DNA of 64,000 nucleotides from Candidatus Kosakonia sp. 282A-S69. GTDB taxonomy: Bacteria > Pseudomonadota > Gammaproteobacteria > Enterobacterales > Enterobacteriaceae. The stretch's first letter is position 1. Each line of letters opens with the position of its first letter. The stretch spans positions 1,022,239-1,086,238 of the forward strand of contig NZ_JAROAU010000001.1 in the NCBI RefSeq assembly GCF_029433855.1, in the 5' to 3' direction. Under the pieces are notes generated by a model. That model was not told the DNA's origin and made no database searches. It saw only the letters and a list, made by a program, of their open reading frames with translations. The translations under genes were made by a program, and so were the position numbers. This document shows positions 8,491 through 17,320 of the stretch, piece by piece.

Positions 8491-9390
8491 ATGAATAGCC
8501 TGAATATCTCACTTTCACGACGGCGCGGCCTGCAAGCGATGCTGCTTTATGGCATCGCCCCCGGCCTGTTTGCCGCACCGTCAGCTTTGCCGCGCGCCGT
8601 TTCACTCTTTCAGGGGGCGACGGACAGCCTGGCCGCCCTCGGCGTAACGCCCTGCGGCATGGTTGAATCCTGGGCGGAAAAACCGGTCTACCGCTACCTG
8701 CGCCCGCGCTTCTTGCATGTGCCGCAGCTCGGGCTGGAGACGCAGCCGCAACTGGAAAAGATGGTGCTACTGAAGCCCGATATCATCTTCGCCTCGCGTT
8801 TTCGCCACCAGGATGTCGCACCGCTGATGATGAAAATCGCCCCGGTGGCGCTGCTCGACGATGTCTTTGAGTTCAAAAAAACCCTCAGCGTGGTTGGCGC
8901 CAGGCTCGGCCTTGAACAGCGCGCCAGCGCGCTGCTGCGCCAGTGGCAGAGCCGTGTAACGGCCCTGCGCGTGCGCATTGAGCACCATTTTGCCGTGCCG
9001 CCGACGGTGTCGGTTATCGAGGTGCGTCCGGATCATATACGCAGCTACGTCGCCGCCAGTTTTCCCGGCTCGGTAATGAGCGAACTGGGTTTTGGCTGGA
9101 ACAGCGCGGCGCAACAGGCGCGCAGCTCCTCGCTGCGCTTCTCAGGCTTTGAGAATATTCCGCTGCTCGATGCCGATCTCTTCTTCATTTTACTGCGCAC
9201 CGAGAGCGCGGCCATCATGCGCCAGTACCAGGCGCTGACCACGCACCCGCTCTGGCAGCAGCTGCGGGCGGTGAAGGCGCAGCGGCTCTGGACGGTGGAC
9301 AGCGTGCCGTGGAGTTTGTCCGGCGGCATTCTTGGCGCTAATCACATGCTTGATGATGTCGACGCCGCGCTGCGCGAGGAGGGGGCATGA
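8491..9390 (+). CDS. FhuD-like ferric-siderophore binding protein (probable Tat substrate)
   Basis: This 299-residue protein of the FhuD/FecB fold has an N-terminal SRRRGLQAM sequence followed by a hydrophobic stretch, resembling the twin-arginine signal of E. coli FhuD. Characteristic strands include KPDIIFASRFRHQDV, PTVSVIEVRPDHIRSYV and LDADLFFILLRTES. It would carry the ferric chelate from the receptor encoded 38 bases upstream to the permeases encoded downstream. Its stop overlaps the first permease start (ATGA). The FhuD resemblance and the downstream FhuF reductase suggest a hydroxamate siderophore; that is inference. Confidence 0.85.
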   Translation: MNSLNISLSRRRGLQAMLLYGIAPGLFAAPSALPRAVSLFQGATDSLAALGVTPCGMVESWAEKPVYRYLRPRFLHVPQLGLETQPQLEKMVLLKPDIIFASRFRHQDVAPLMMKIAPVALLDDVFEFKKTLSVVGARLGLEQRASALLRQWQSRVTALRVRIEHHFAVPPTVSVIEVRPDHIRSYVAASFPGSVMSELGFGWNSAAQQARSSSLRFSGFENIPLLDADLFFILLRTESAAIMRQYQALTTHPLWQQLRAVKAQRLWTVDSVPWSLSGGILGANHMLDDVDAALREEGA

Positions 9391-10373
9391 AGGGGCGCTT
9401 TCTGCTCTGCTTTTTGCTGCTGCTGGTGATGGCGGCGCTCAGCGTAATGGTCGGCACGCAGTTCTACTCGCCTGGCGAGATTGCCCGCGCGCTGTGGCAG
9501 CCGGATGCCACCCACGCACGTGATGTGATTATTCACACCTCGCGCTTACCGCGCACGCTGCTGGCGGCGGGGGTGGGTGCCTTCCTCGCCGTCGCGGGGG
9601 CGTTGATGCAGGCGCTGACGCGCAACCCGCTCGCCTCGCCGGGGCTGTTTGGCGTCAATGCGGGCGCGGCGCTACTGATTGTGCTGGCGGGCGCGTTGTT
9701 CAGCGTTGGCAACGCGTGGGTAACTCTGCTGCTGGCGTTTACCGGCGCGTGCCTCACCGGTTCACTGGTGTGGTTTGCCAGCCAGAGAAGCAGCGGTCAG
9801 CTTAACCCGCTGCGGCTGGTGCTGGCGGGGGTGGCGATCACCGCGCTGTGTAACGCCTTTACCCAGGCGATTCTGGTGATGGATCAGGAGAGCCTCGACA
9901 CCATGCTCTTCTGGCTGGCGGGAAGCCTGGCGGGCAACGATCTCGCGCATCTCTACCCGATGCTGCTGCCGGGCGGGCTGCTGCTGATTATCGCCATGCT
10001 CTGCGGCGGGCAGATGGGGGTACTCAACGCGGGGGAAGAGATTGCCCGCGGGCTGGGGCAGAACATTATGCGCGTGCGCCTGCTGGCCAGCGTGCTGGTG
10101 GTCGGGCTGGCGGGCTGCGCGGTGGCGCTGGCGGGCAATATCGGCTTTGTCGGGCTGATTGTGCCGCACATCGCCCGGCAACTTTTCGGCAGTGATGTAC
10201 GCACCCTGCTTCCTGCCTGCGCGCTGCTGGGCGCGTTGCTGCTGCTGGCGGCGGATCTCGCCGCGCGGGTGGTGATCCTGCCGCAGGAGGTACCGGTCGG
10301 GGTGATGACCGCGCTGCTCGGTGCACCCTTTTTTATCCTGCTGGCGCAGCGCCGGGGGCAGCATGCCGGATAG
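9387..10373 (+). CDS. FecCD-family permease, first of a pair
   Basis: This 328-residue membrane protein has the FecCD hallmarks: LMQALTRNPLASPGLFGVNAG in the N-terminal half and NIGFVGLIVPHIARQLFG, the coupling-helix motif, near residue 255. It starts on the overlapping ATGA of the binding protein. It and the next gene each have one FecCD domain, as in FecC-FecD or FepD-FepG, rather than the fused FhuB arrangement, so they probably form a heterodimeric channel for ferric siderophore across the inner membrane. Confidence 0.9.
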   Translation: MKGRFLLCFLLLLVMAALSVMVGTQFYSPGEIARALWQPDATHARDVIIHTSRLPRTLLAAGVGAFLAVAGALMQALTRNPLASPGLFGVNAGAALLIVLAGALFSVGNAWVTLLLAFTGACLTGSLVWFASQRSSGQLNPLRLVLAGVAITALCNAFTQAILVMDQESLDTMLFWLAGSLAGNDLAHLYPMLLPGGLLLIIAMLCGGQMGVLNAGEEIARGLGQNIMRVRLLASVLVVGLAGCAVALAGNIGFVGLIVPHIARQLFGSDVRTLLPACALLGALLLLAADLAARVVILPQEVPVGVMTALLGAPFFILLAQRRGQHAG

Positions 10374-11394
10374 CGCACTCTTTCGCTGCGGCGCGTTTGC
10401 CCGGCTCTACTCGCGCCGCCAGGTGCTGATCATGGCGAGTTGCTCGCTGCTTACCGCGTTGCTTGCGCTGGTGGCGCTGAGCGTCGGCGATGTACCGATC
10501 CCGCTGCTGCACACCCTTCGCTTACTGGTGCTAACAGATAACAGCGCCGGGCATTTTATTCTGCATGAGTTGCGTCTGCCGCGCGTGGCGCTGGCACTAC
10601 TGGCGGGCGGCGGGCTGGGGCTTGCCGGGTTGATTTTACAAACCCTCGTGCGCAATCCGCTCGCCTCGCCGGACACCCTTGGCGTCACCTCGGGCGCCAG
10701 CGCCGGTGCGCTACTGTGGCTCACCCTCTTTAGCCTGCGTCACGGCAGCGCGGGCATGCCGTATGCCGCGATGGGCGGCGCAGCCTGCGCCGTTGGGCTG
10801 ATCTTTCTCTTAAGCGCGCGCCGTGGGTTAACGCCGCTGCGCATGATCCTCACCGGTGTCGGCGTTTCGGCACTGGCGGGCGCGGTGGTGACGCTGATCC
10901 TCGTCTTCAGCCCGCTGACCACCACCTTTTCCGCGTGGGTGTGGCTGAGCGGCAGCGTCTATGCCGCCAGCTGGCCGAAGGTGCTGCACTTGCTCGCTTT
11001 CTATCTGTGGGCGCTGCCGCTGCTGGTCGTTTTGCTGCGCTACCTGAAGGCGCTGCAGCTTGAGGATGCGCTGGCAACCGGGCTGGGCGTCCGGGTAAAT
11101 GCCATTCGCCTCCTGCTGTTGCTGGCCTGCGTGGCGCTCTCTGGCAGCGCGGTGGCGCAGGTCGGGGCGATGGCCTTTGTCGGGCTGGTGGCCCCCCATC
11201 TTGCCCGGCTGGTGGTGGCGCAGGGCATCTTCAGCCAGGCGTATGTCGCGACGTGCAGCGGCGGCAGCATGGTGGTGGTGGCCGATCTGCTGGCGCGCAC
11301 GCTGTTTCGCCCCGCCGATCTGCCTGCCGGGATCTTTGTCGCGCTGGCCGGCGCGCCGCTCTTTCTTTGGCTGTTAATAAGGCAGCGTTCGTAA
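10363..11394 (+). CDS. FecCD-family permease, second of a pair
   Basis: This 343-residue partner permease carries LILQTLVRNPLASPDTLGVTSG and a slightly degenerate coupling motif (GAMAFVGLVAPHLARLVV). ATG 10363 is preferred over 10321: it lies 6 bases after a GGGGGC ribosome site and overlaps the previous stop by 11 bases, in keeping with the tight packing of the operon, whereas the longer reading would overlap by more than 50 bases. It is divergent in sequence from the first permease, consistent with a heterodimer. Confidence 0.88.
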   Translation: MPDSALFRCGAFARLYSRRQVLIMASCSLLTALLALVALSVGDVPIPLLHTLRLLVLTDNSAGHFILHELRLPRVALALLAGGGLGLAGLILQTLVRNPLASPDTLGVTSGASAGALLWLTLFSLRHGSAGMPYAAMGGAACAVGLIFLLSARRGLTPLRMILTGVGVSALAGAVVTLILVFSPLTTTFSAWVWLSGSVYAASWPKVLHLLAFYLWALPLLVVLLRYLKALQLEDALATGLGVRVNAIRLLLLLACVALSGSAVAQVGAMAFVGLVAPHLARLVVAQGIFSQAYVATCSGGSMVVVADLLARTLFRPADLPAGIFVALAGAPLFLWLLIRQRS

Positions 11395-11408
11395 GCAATG
11401 GGGAAATT

Positions 11409-12203
11409 GTGTCTCTGATAACGGAAAAACTGAGCGTCAGCTATGCGCAGCGGCAGGTAATCGACGCACTCGATTTAACCCTGCCGGCGGGCAAAGTCTC
11501 GGTGCTGATTGGCAGCAACGGCTGCGGGAAAAGCTCGCTACTGAAAGCGATGGCGCGCCTGCTGACGCCGCAATCTGGCGCGGTCACGCTCGACGGGATG
11601 GATATTCATGCCAGTTCCAGCACAAAAGTGGCGCGCAAGCTGGCGATTCTGCCGCAAACGCCGGTGGCACCCGAAGGCATCACCGTACGCCAGCTGGTGA
11701 GCCTTGGGCGTTTTCCCTATCAAAACTGGCTGCGACAGTGGTCAACTGAGGATGATTTCCATGTTGATGAGGCGCTGCGCTTAACCGCGACGACAACCTT
11801 GCAGCATCGCCCGGTCGACGCTCTCTCCGGCGGCCAGCGTCAGCGGGTATGGATTGCGATGACATTAGCGCAGGCCACCGACACCCTGCTGCTCGATGAG
11901 CCGACCACCTGGCTCGATCTGGCTCACCAGATCGAGATCCTTGAGCTGCTGCGCGATCTCAACCGGCGGCAGGGCAAAACCATCATTATGGTGCTGCACG
12001 ATCTCAATCTCGCCTGCCGCTACGCCGATCATCTGGTCGCCATCCGCGCAGGGCAGGTAGTTGCCGAGGGCGCGCCGCAGCAGATCATGACCGAAGCGCT
12101 GGTCAGCCACGTCTTTAACCTGCGCTGTCGCATCATTGACAATCCCTTTTTCCATACGCCGATGTGCATTCCCTTTCCCGGTGATCGCCATGCTGAACCC
12201 TGA
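11409..12203 (+). CDS. ferric-siderophore ABC transporter ATP-binding protein (GTG start)
   Basis: This 264-residue ATPase of the FecE/FepC/FhuC class has Walker A (GSNGCGKSS), signature LSGGQRQRV, Walker B (LLLDEPTTWLD) and switch histidine (VLHDLNLA). The DEPTTWLD variant is typical of siderophore importers. The reading frame is open upstream to 11253, but that part would lie inside the permease gene. GTG 11409, 14 bases after the permease stop and just behind GGGGAAA, gives the normal family N-terminus (SLITEKLSV). The 3' end overlaps the fhuF-type gene by 14 bases. It powers the heterodimeric permease upstream. Confidence 0.88.
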   Translation: MSLITEKLSVSYAQRQVIDALDLTLPAGKVSVLIGSNGCGKSSLLKAMARLLTPQSGAVTLDGMDIHASSSTKVARKLAILPQTPVAPEGITVRQLVSLGRFPYQNWLRQWSTEDDFHVDEALRLTATTTLQHRPVDALSGGQRQRVWIAMTLAQATDTLLLDEPTTWLDLAHQIEILELLRDLNRRQGKTIIMVLHDLNLACRYADHLVAIRAGQVVAEGAPQQIMTEALVSHVFNLRCRIIDNPFFHTPMCIPFPGDRHAEP

Positions 12204-12936
12204 TGAACTTGCTTACCTGCGTAAGGCGTTTCGCCTGCGCGCGCTGGAAGAGGCCGATGCGCGCAGCGTGGTGAGTAGCGAGATGCTGGAACCCCGCATC
12301 TGCGCCGACCTGCTCGATACGATTATGCCGCTGATGGGTGCGCCGGATCGCGCCATCGCCGCGTCGCTGCTGGCCAAGCGGCTGTCGTTTCTGCTGACCG
12401 GAAATGTGCTCTATGCCATGAGCGTGTTTGATAAAGGGCTGCATCTCTCCCTCGACGCCAGCCGTCTGGAGTATGCCCATGACAACGGCCTGTGGACCTC
12501 GTCATTGCCTGCGGCGCTCACCATTACCGGCTATGCGCCCGGCGCACGGGAGGCGTGGCGCGAAAAGGTGGTTGGCGGGCTGTTTCGCGACGTTATCGCG
12601 CCGCTCTGGCACTCTCTTTCAGCGGTAAGCGGAGTGCCAGCCCACATCCTCTGGGAGAACTGCGCGGTGCGCGTCTACTCGCTCTATGAAGGGCGCATGG
12701 AGGGGCTTAACAAAGCGCAGGCCGCGCGTCAGCAGGCGGATTTCGCCTGGCTGATTGCTGAGGCCGACCCGGCGCTGTTCGGCCTGAACGCGAACCCGCT
12801 TAAGCGTTTTCGCCGCCCGGCACAGCGCAATGGCGCAGGCGAGGCCGTGCGCTTTCGCCGCACCTGCTGTTTCTATTACAAAGCATCTCAGCCGGTGGAG
12901 TATTGCCGCAACTGCCCGCTCTGCCGGGTTAAGTAG
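12190..12936 (+). CDS. fhuF: FhuF-type siderophore-iron reductase
   Basis: This 248-residue cytoplasmic protein ends in a cysteine cluster, RTCCFYYKASQ...EYCRNCPLC, which matches the C-terminal [2Fe-2S]-binding motif of FhuF proteins. FhuF-type enzymes reduce ferric hydroxamates after import and so release Fe(II). The spacing here is CC-x11-C-x2-C with a further Cys two residues later; the motif I recall for E. coli FhuF is CC-x10-C-x2-C. ATG 12190 overlaps the ATPase end by 14 bases; a longer frame to 12136 would lie inside that gene. Its position as last enzyme of a receptor-binding protein-permease-ATPase operon fits intracellular iron release. Confidence 0.85.
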   Translation: MLNPDELAYLRKAFRLRALEEADARSVVSSEMLEPRICADLLDTIMPLMGAPDRAIAASLLAKRLSFLLTGNVLYAMSVFDKGLHLSLDASRLEYAHDNGLWTSSLPAALTITGYAPGAREAWREKVVGGLFRDVIAPLWHSLSAVSGVPAHILWENCAVRVYSLYEGRMEGLNKAQAARQQADFAWLIAEADPALFGLNANPLKRFRRPAQRNGAGEAVRFRRTCCFYYKASQPVEYCRNCPLCRVK

Positions 12937-12998
12937 GTGACAGCATGTGCATCGGTGATTATGGTAGGGCTTCCTGATACATCGCCGACGGTTATGCC

Positions 12999-13760
12999 GT
13001 GAAACAGACATTCGTACTCGATTTTTCCCACCGCGCATTGATCCCTTACGCCCATGACTACCGGCACGGGGAGCATGAACCGTGGCATACGCATCCCTGC
13101 GACCAGTTGATCCACACGCTGAGCGGCGTCATCCGCGTCGAGACGGCGCAGGGGATCTGGATTGTGCCGCCCGGGCGCGGCGTGTGGATCCCGGCGCAGG
13201 TCGTGCACACGCTGTTTATTGAGGGCGATGTGCAGGCGCGCGGGGTGTTTGTCGAGCCGCTGGCGAGAGCCGATCTGCCGGTGGTGTGCCAGGTGGTGCG
13301 CGTCAACGATCTGCTGCGCGCCCTGATGGTCGAGGCGCTGCGGCTGGATGCGAGCTACCAGCCCGGCAGCCGCGCGGAGCGCATCTATGAGCTGATTCTG
13401 GATGAGATCCGGTTGATGAATACGCTGCCGTTTTGCCTGCCGGAGCCCACTTCGGCGCGCTTAAAGCCTTTGTGCGACGCAATACGGCAAATACCGACGC
13501 AGGCGTGGACGCTGGAGTACGCTGCGCAGCAGGTGAACATGAGCGGGCGCACGCTCGCGCGCCACTTCTACCAGCAGACCGGATTGCAGTTTAGCGAATG
13601 GGTACGCCGCGCGCGGTTGCTGATCGCCCTGACACGGCTGGCGAACGGCGAGCCGGTGACGCAGGTGGCGCTGGAGTGCGGCTATGCCACCCCCAGCGCC
13701 TTTAGCGCCATGTTTCGCCGGGTGATGGGGGTGTCCCCCGGCGACTATTTTACGCAGTGA
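12999..13760 (+). CDS. AraC-family regulator with N-terminal cupin
   Basis: This 253-residue protein has an N-terminal AraC-binding cupin (HEPWHTHPCDQLIHTLSG and IVPPGRGVWIPAQVVHTL) and a C-terminal double helix-turn-helix from about residue 155 (WTLEYAAQQVNMSGRTLARHF, then VTQVALECGYATPSAFSAMFRR). It resembles the NimR/YeaM subgroup, which senses small molecules and usually controls a neighbouring gene. The start is GTG 12999 with a poor ribosome site; no better start gives the complete cupin. It lies 62 bases after fhuF on the same strand and could act on the iron locus or on leuA, with whose 3' end it overlaps by 11 bases. The target is unknown. Confidence 0.82.
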   Translation: MKQTFVLDFSHRALIPYAHDYRHGEHEPWHTHPCDQLIHTLSGVIRVETAQGIWIVPPGRGVWIPAQVVHTLFIEGDVQARGVFVEPLARADLPVVCQVVRVNDLLRALMVEALRLDASYQPGSRAERIYELILDEIRLMNTLPFCLPEPTSARLKPLCDAIRQIPTQAWTLEYAAQQVNMSGRTLARHFYQQTGLQFSEWVRRARLLIALTRLANGEPVTQVALECGYATPSAFSAMFRRVMGVSPGDYFTQ

Positions 13761-15420
13761 TAAAAGGTTGCGCGGCGTTAAGCACTGCCTGTAGTGACGC
13801 GCGGGTAATATCGCTGTCAATACTGACGCCCCATGCGCGCTCGCCGCGCGCGTTGGCGCAGCAGACATAGGCCACCGAGCGGCTGTCGCTGTGTTTGCCG
13901 AGCGTATGTTCGTGGTAGCTCTCAATATTGATCTCCACGCGCAGGCTGCGGCAGAGCGCGGTTAACGCCGCCGAGAGAAAACCGTTGCCCGTCGCATCCA
14001 GCTTCAGCGTCTCGTTATGCCAGCGGATTTCTGCCTGCAGGGTGGTGCGCTGCCCCGGCTGGTTGGTACAGACATACTCAATCAACGTTAGCGGCGGCTG
14101 ATCCACCAGGCCATAGGTCTGGCGAAACAGGTTCCAGATCGCCATTTGCGACATCTCTTTGCCTGCGCTGTCCGCCGCCTGCTGTACAAGCCCGCTGAAC
14201 GCTTGCTGAAGTTTACGCGGCAAAGAGAGGCCGTGGTTCTGCTCCAGCAGCCAGGCCGCGCCGCTCTTGCCCGACTGGCTGTTCACGCGGATAACCGCTT
14301 CGTAGCTACAGCCGATATCCGCCGGGTCGAGCGGCAGATAGGGCACCTGCCAGATCGCTTCAGGGCGCGTTTGCCGCACGGCGAATCCTTTCTTAATCGC
14401 ATCCTGATGCGAGCCGGAAAAGGCGGTAAAGACCAGCTCTCCGGCGTAGGGGTGGCGTGGCGCAACCGGCAGCTGGTTACACTCTTCGACCACCTCCACC
14501 ACCTTTTTCATCTGGCTGAACTCAAGGCCCGGCGCAATGCCCTGGGTGTAGAGATTAAGCGCCAGCGTCACCAGATCGGCATTACCGGTGCGCTCGCCGT
14601 TGCCGAACAGGCAGCCTTCAACCCGCTCTGCGCCTGCCAGCAGCGCCAGCTCGGCGCTGGCGATGCCGGTGCCGCGATCGTTATGGGTATGCACGCTGAT
14701 GCACACCTGCTCACGGCGCGAGAAGTGGCGGCAGAAGTGCTCAATCTGGTCGGCATAGACATTGGGCATGCTCACTTCAACGGTGGCCGGCAGGTTGATA
14801 ATCATTGGCCTGGTGGCGTCCGGCTGCCAGACATCGGCCACCGCTTCGCAAATCGCCAGCGCGAACTCCGCTTCGGTGAAGCAGAAGGTCTCCGGCGAAT
14901 ACTGGAACACCCACTGCGTTTCTGGTGCGGCTTCGCACTGCGTGCGGATTTGCCGCGCCGCGTTGACCGCCAGCGTGACGATCTCCTCTTTGCTCTGGCG
15001 AAAAACCTGCTCGCGGAACACCGGCGCGGTGGCGTTGTAGAGGTGCACGGTCGCGCGGTGCGCGCCCTGCAAGGATTCAAAGGTGCGGCGAATCAGATCT
15101 TCCCGCGCCTGGGTTAACACTTGAATGGTGACATCCGCAGGGATGCGCTGCTCTTCGATCAGCTGGCGCACAAAGTTAAAGTCTGTTTGCGAAGCGGAGG
15201 GGAAGGCGACCTCAATCTCCTTAAAACCACACTCCAGCAGTAAATCCCAGAATTTCAGTTTGCGCGCCGCATCCATTGGCTCGGCGAGGGCCTGGTTGCC
15301 GTCGCGTAAATCCGTCGACAACCAGCGCGGCGCGTGGGTCAAAGTCTTATCCGGCCAGCGGCGATCGCGCAGCGGCAGCGGGGCATGAGGGTGATATTTT
15401 TCAGCAGGGTTAGTTAACAT
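13750..15420 (-). CDS. leuA: 2-isopropylmalate synthase, long (LeuA2/actinobacterial-type) form
   Basis: This 556-residue enzyme condenses acetyl-CoA with 2-oxoisovalerate in leucine synthesis. The TIM barrel carries the metal/substrate motif STDLRDGNQAL near residue 37 and SVHTHNDRGTG near 242. The C-terminal part (SRSVAYVCCAN...) is the leucine-sensing LeuA dimerisation domain. The sequence follows the long form known from Corynebacterium and some enterobacteria, not the roughly 520-residue LeuA of the leuABCD operon. ATG 15420 is used because a GGAGAG site precedes it; the frame extends upstream to 15456 without one. leuBCD are not nearby, so this is probably a second, separately regulated synthase. 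I found no leucine-rich leader peptide upstream. Confidence 0.88.
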   Translation of the reverse strand: MLTNPAEKYHPHAPLPLRDRRWPDKTLTHAPRWLSTDLRDGNQALAEPMDAARKLKFWDLLLECGFKEIEVAFPSASQTDFNFVRQLIEEQRIPADVTIQVLTQAREDLIRRTFESLQGAHRATVHLYNATAPVFREQVFRQSKEEIVTLAVNAARQIRTQCEAAPETQWVFQYSPETFCFTEAEFALAICEAVADVWQPDATRPMIINLPATVEVSMPNVYADQIEHFCRHFSRREQVCISVHTHNDRGTGIASAELALLAGAERVEGCLFGNGERTGNADLVTLALNLYTQGIAPGLEFSQMKKVVEVVEECNQLPVAPRHPYAGELVFTAFSGSHQDAIKKGFAVRQTRPEAIWQVPYLPLDPADIGCSYEAVIRVNSQSGKSGAAWLLEQNHGLSLPRKLQQAFSGLVQQAADSAGKEMSQMAIWNLFRQTYGLVDQPPLTLIEYVCTNQPGQRTTLQAEIRWHNETLKLDATGNGFLSAALTALCRSLRVEINIESYHEHTLGKHSDSRSVAYVCCANARGERAWGVSIDSDITRASLQAVLNAAQPFITA

Positions 15421-15828
15421 TTTTGGCTCTCCGCAGGGTGGGCTTTTAGTTTCCACACCGCAGCAGATGCACGCGCCCGCGCAGCTGACAACCTGTTGCG
15501 TAAAAGTGACAACCCGCAGGGAAAGGGATGCCCGATGGCGCTGCGCTTATCGGGCCTACGGGGAGCGTTGGTCGGATAAGGCCTGCGCATTGCCCGATGG
15601 CGCTCTGCTTATCGGGCCTACGGGGAGCGTTGGTCGGATAAGGCCTGCACATTGCCCGATGGCGCTCTGCTTATCGGGCCTACGGGAGGCGTTGGTCGGA
15701 TAAGGCCTGCACATTGCCCGATGGCGCTCTGCTTATCGGGCCTACGGGAGGCGTATGTTGGATAAGTGCGTATGTCGGATAAGTGCGTAGGCCGGATAAG
15801 GCGTCAGCCGCCATCCGGCAATAACGCG
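15421..15828. repeat. REP/BIME array with four 62-base tandem units
   Basis: The 411-base gap between leuA and melB has no gene. From 15531 a unit starting CCCGATGGCGCTCTGCTTA and containing TCGGGCCTACGGG plus GGTCGGATAAGGCCTGC repeats four times with an exact 62-base period (starts 15531, 15593, 15655, 15717). It is followed by two degenerate half-units and a closing REP palindrome (GTAGGCCGGATAAGGCG ... GCCATCCGGC) to about 15823. Bases 15421-15530 contain the leuA ribosome site and presumably its promoter, which I could not place. Confidence 0.9.
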
Positions 15829-15831
15829 CAC

Positions 15832-17250
15832 TTACGCCTGCACCCGGCCGCCCACCACAGGCGGTGTCTGCGGCGCATTGACACCGCCGACATGGCGATA
15901 CTTATCCAGCAGATGGATTTGAATGCGGCGCAGCGTATCGCCATTGAGTTTGTAGAAGCGAAAGTAGACCAGCAGCGAGATAAGGAAGAAGCAGGCGGGA
16001 AGCGCCAGCATAATCAGCTGCATGCCCATCAGGGTGCTGGCGGACTGCGCCACGTTCGGCACATAACCTATCACCCCGAGCACCACGGCGATAAACCAGG
16101 CCGCAAAGGCCGCGCCCGCTTTCACCACCAGCGTCTGCACCGAGTAGGCAATGCTCTCGCAGCGCACATTGAGCTTGTATTCGCCGTAATCGACGGTGTC
16201 GGCCACCATAATCACCTGCAACACCCAGAAGAAGGCTTTGCCGATGCTGAACAGCACGCCCGCCAGCAAAATTATCCACGCGTAGGTCTGCCCCAGCAGC
16301 GCCATCCACAGCAGCACGCCGCCGCTGACAATGGGCAGCACCGACGCCCCCGCCCAGAGTACGCGGCGTGAGAAGCGTTTTACCAGCTTCGGGAAAAGCA
16401 TCAGGATCAGCAGGTTCGCGACGCCCGCATAGGACATGTAGTAGGGGAAAAGATCAATATCGCCAATCACATAGGTGAAGTAGTAGATCGCAAAGCCTTC
16501 GATGACGTTGGCGGCGGTGTTGTAGGCCAGCGCCATCACCAGCAGGCAGGCGAGCTGATCGTTTTTAATGATCAGTTGCAGCATCGCTTTCAGGTTCATC
16601 GGCGCGCTCTGTTCGCCGCCCTGCTTATCCGAGGAGTAAACCTCATGAACATTGCGCAGGGTGATGAGGGTCGAGAGGATAAAGAAGGCGATCAGCACCA
16701 GCGTCAGCATCTGAAAGCCAAACCCGCGATCGGCCCCGCCGACAGCGTTAACAAACGGCAGTGCGATCCCTGCGGTGACGAACCCGGCGAGGCTGGCGAA
16801 GAAGCGCGGGTAGGGCACCAGCTGTTCACGCTCGCGTTTATCCAGCGTGATGGTCGGCACCAGCGACCAGAAGGGCACATCCATAATTGTGTAGGTGAAG
16901 CCCCACAGCAGATAAGTCGCCCACACCCACAGCAGCTGGGTGGTGCCGGTAAAGTGGTGGGCGCTGAAGAGCATATAGAGTACCAGTGAGTTGGTCAGCG
17001 TGCCGATTAAGATCCACGGCTTGAACTTGCCCCAGCGTGTGCGGGTGCAGTCGACTATCCAGCCCATGATCGGGTCGGCTAGCGCATCGAGAATGCGCGC
17101 CACCAGAAAGAGCGTGCCGACCATGCCGACCGACAGGCCGACAATATCGGTGTAGTAATACATCAAATACATGTAGACGATACCGATCGCAAAATCCTTT
17201 CCAAACGCGCCAAATCCGTAGCTGAGCTTTGTTGTCATTGAAATACTCAT
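15832..17250 (-). CDS. melB: melibiose:cation symporter
   Basis: This 472-residue, 12-helix GPH-family carrier matches E. coli MelB almost throughout. The N-terminus [20 protein letters not shown] is the same. The sugar-site Asp19 and the cation-site residues Asp55, Asp59 and Asp124 are all present. Residue 58, however, is Ala ([10 protein letters not shown]), where E. coli has Asn. In Klebsiella pneumoniae MelB the same Ala58 is known to go with H+/Li+ coupling and loss of Na+ coupling, so this carrier is predicted to prefer H+ or Li+. It imports melibiose and related galactosides for MelA. It follows melA by 70 bases, as in the melAB operon, and is expected to be MelR- and CRP-activated. 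Confidence 0.96.
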   Translation of the reverse strand: MSISMTTKLSYGFGAFGKDFAIGIVYMYLMYYYTDIVGLSVGMVGTLFLVARILDALADPIMGWIVDCTRTRWGKFKPWILIGTLTNSLVLYMLFSAHHFTGTTQLLWVWATYLLWGFTYTIMDVPFWSLVPTITLDKREREQLVPYPRFFASLAGFVTAGIALPFVNAVGGADRGFGFQMLTLVLIAFFILSTLITLRNVHEVYSSDKQGGEQSAPMNLKAMLQLIIKNDQLACLLVMALAYNTAANVIEGFAIYYFTYVIGDIDLFPYYMSYAGVANLLILMLFPKLVKRFSRRVLWAGASVLPIVSGGVLLWMALLGQTYAWIILLAGVLFSIGKAFFWVLQVIMVADTVDYGEYKLNVRCESIAYSVQTLVVKAGAAFAAWFIAVVLGVIGYVPNVAQSASTLMGMQLIMLALPACFFLISLLVYFRFYKLNGDTLRRIQIHLLDKYRHVGGVNAPQTPPVVGGRVQA

Positions 17251-17320
17251 AGGGTACCGATTGCCTCTTTCAGTGTCGGAAGGGGGGCAAAACCGCCGGG
17301 CGTGCGGCCCGGCTTATGCG

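Noticed and set aside
14146-15117. 323-codon open frame opposite leuA
   Set aside because: Lies wholly inside leuA on the other strand; no family features.
15421-15530. Leucine attenuator leader before leuA
   Set aside because: No short frame with clustered Leu codons and no terminator/antiterminator pair in the upstream 110 bases.
15446-15703. Short frames of about 70-80 codons over the BIME array
   Set aside because: They arise from the repeat periodicity (repeated GLRGALVGGACA-like peptides) and are not genes.
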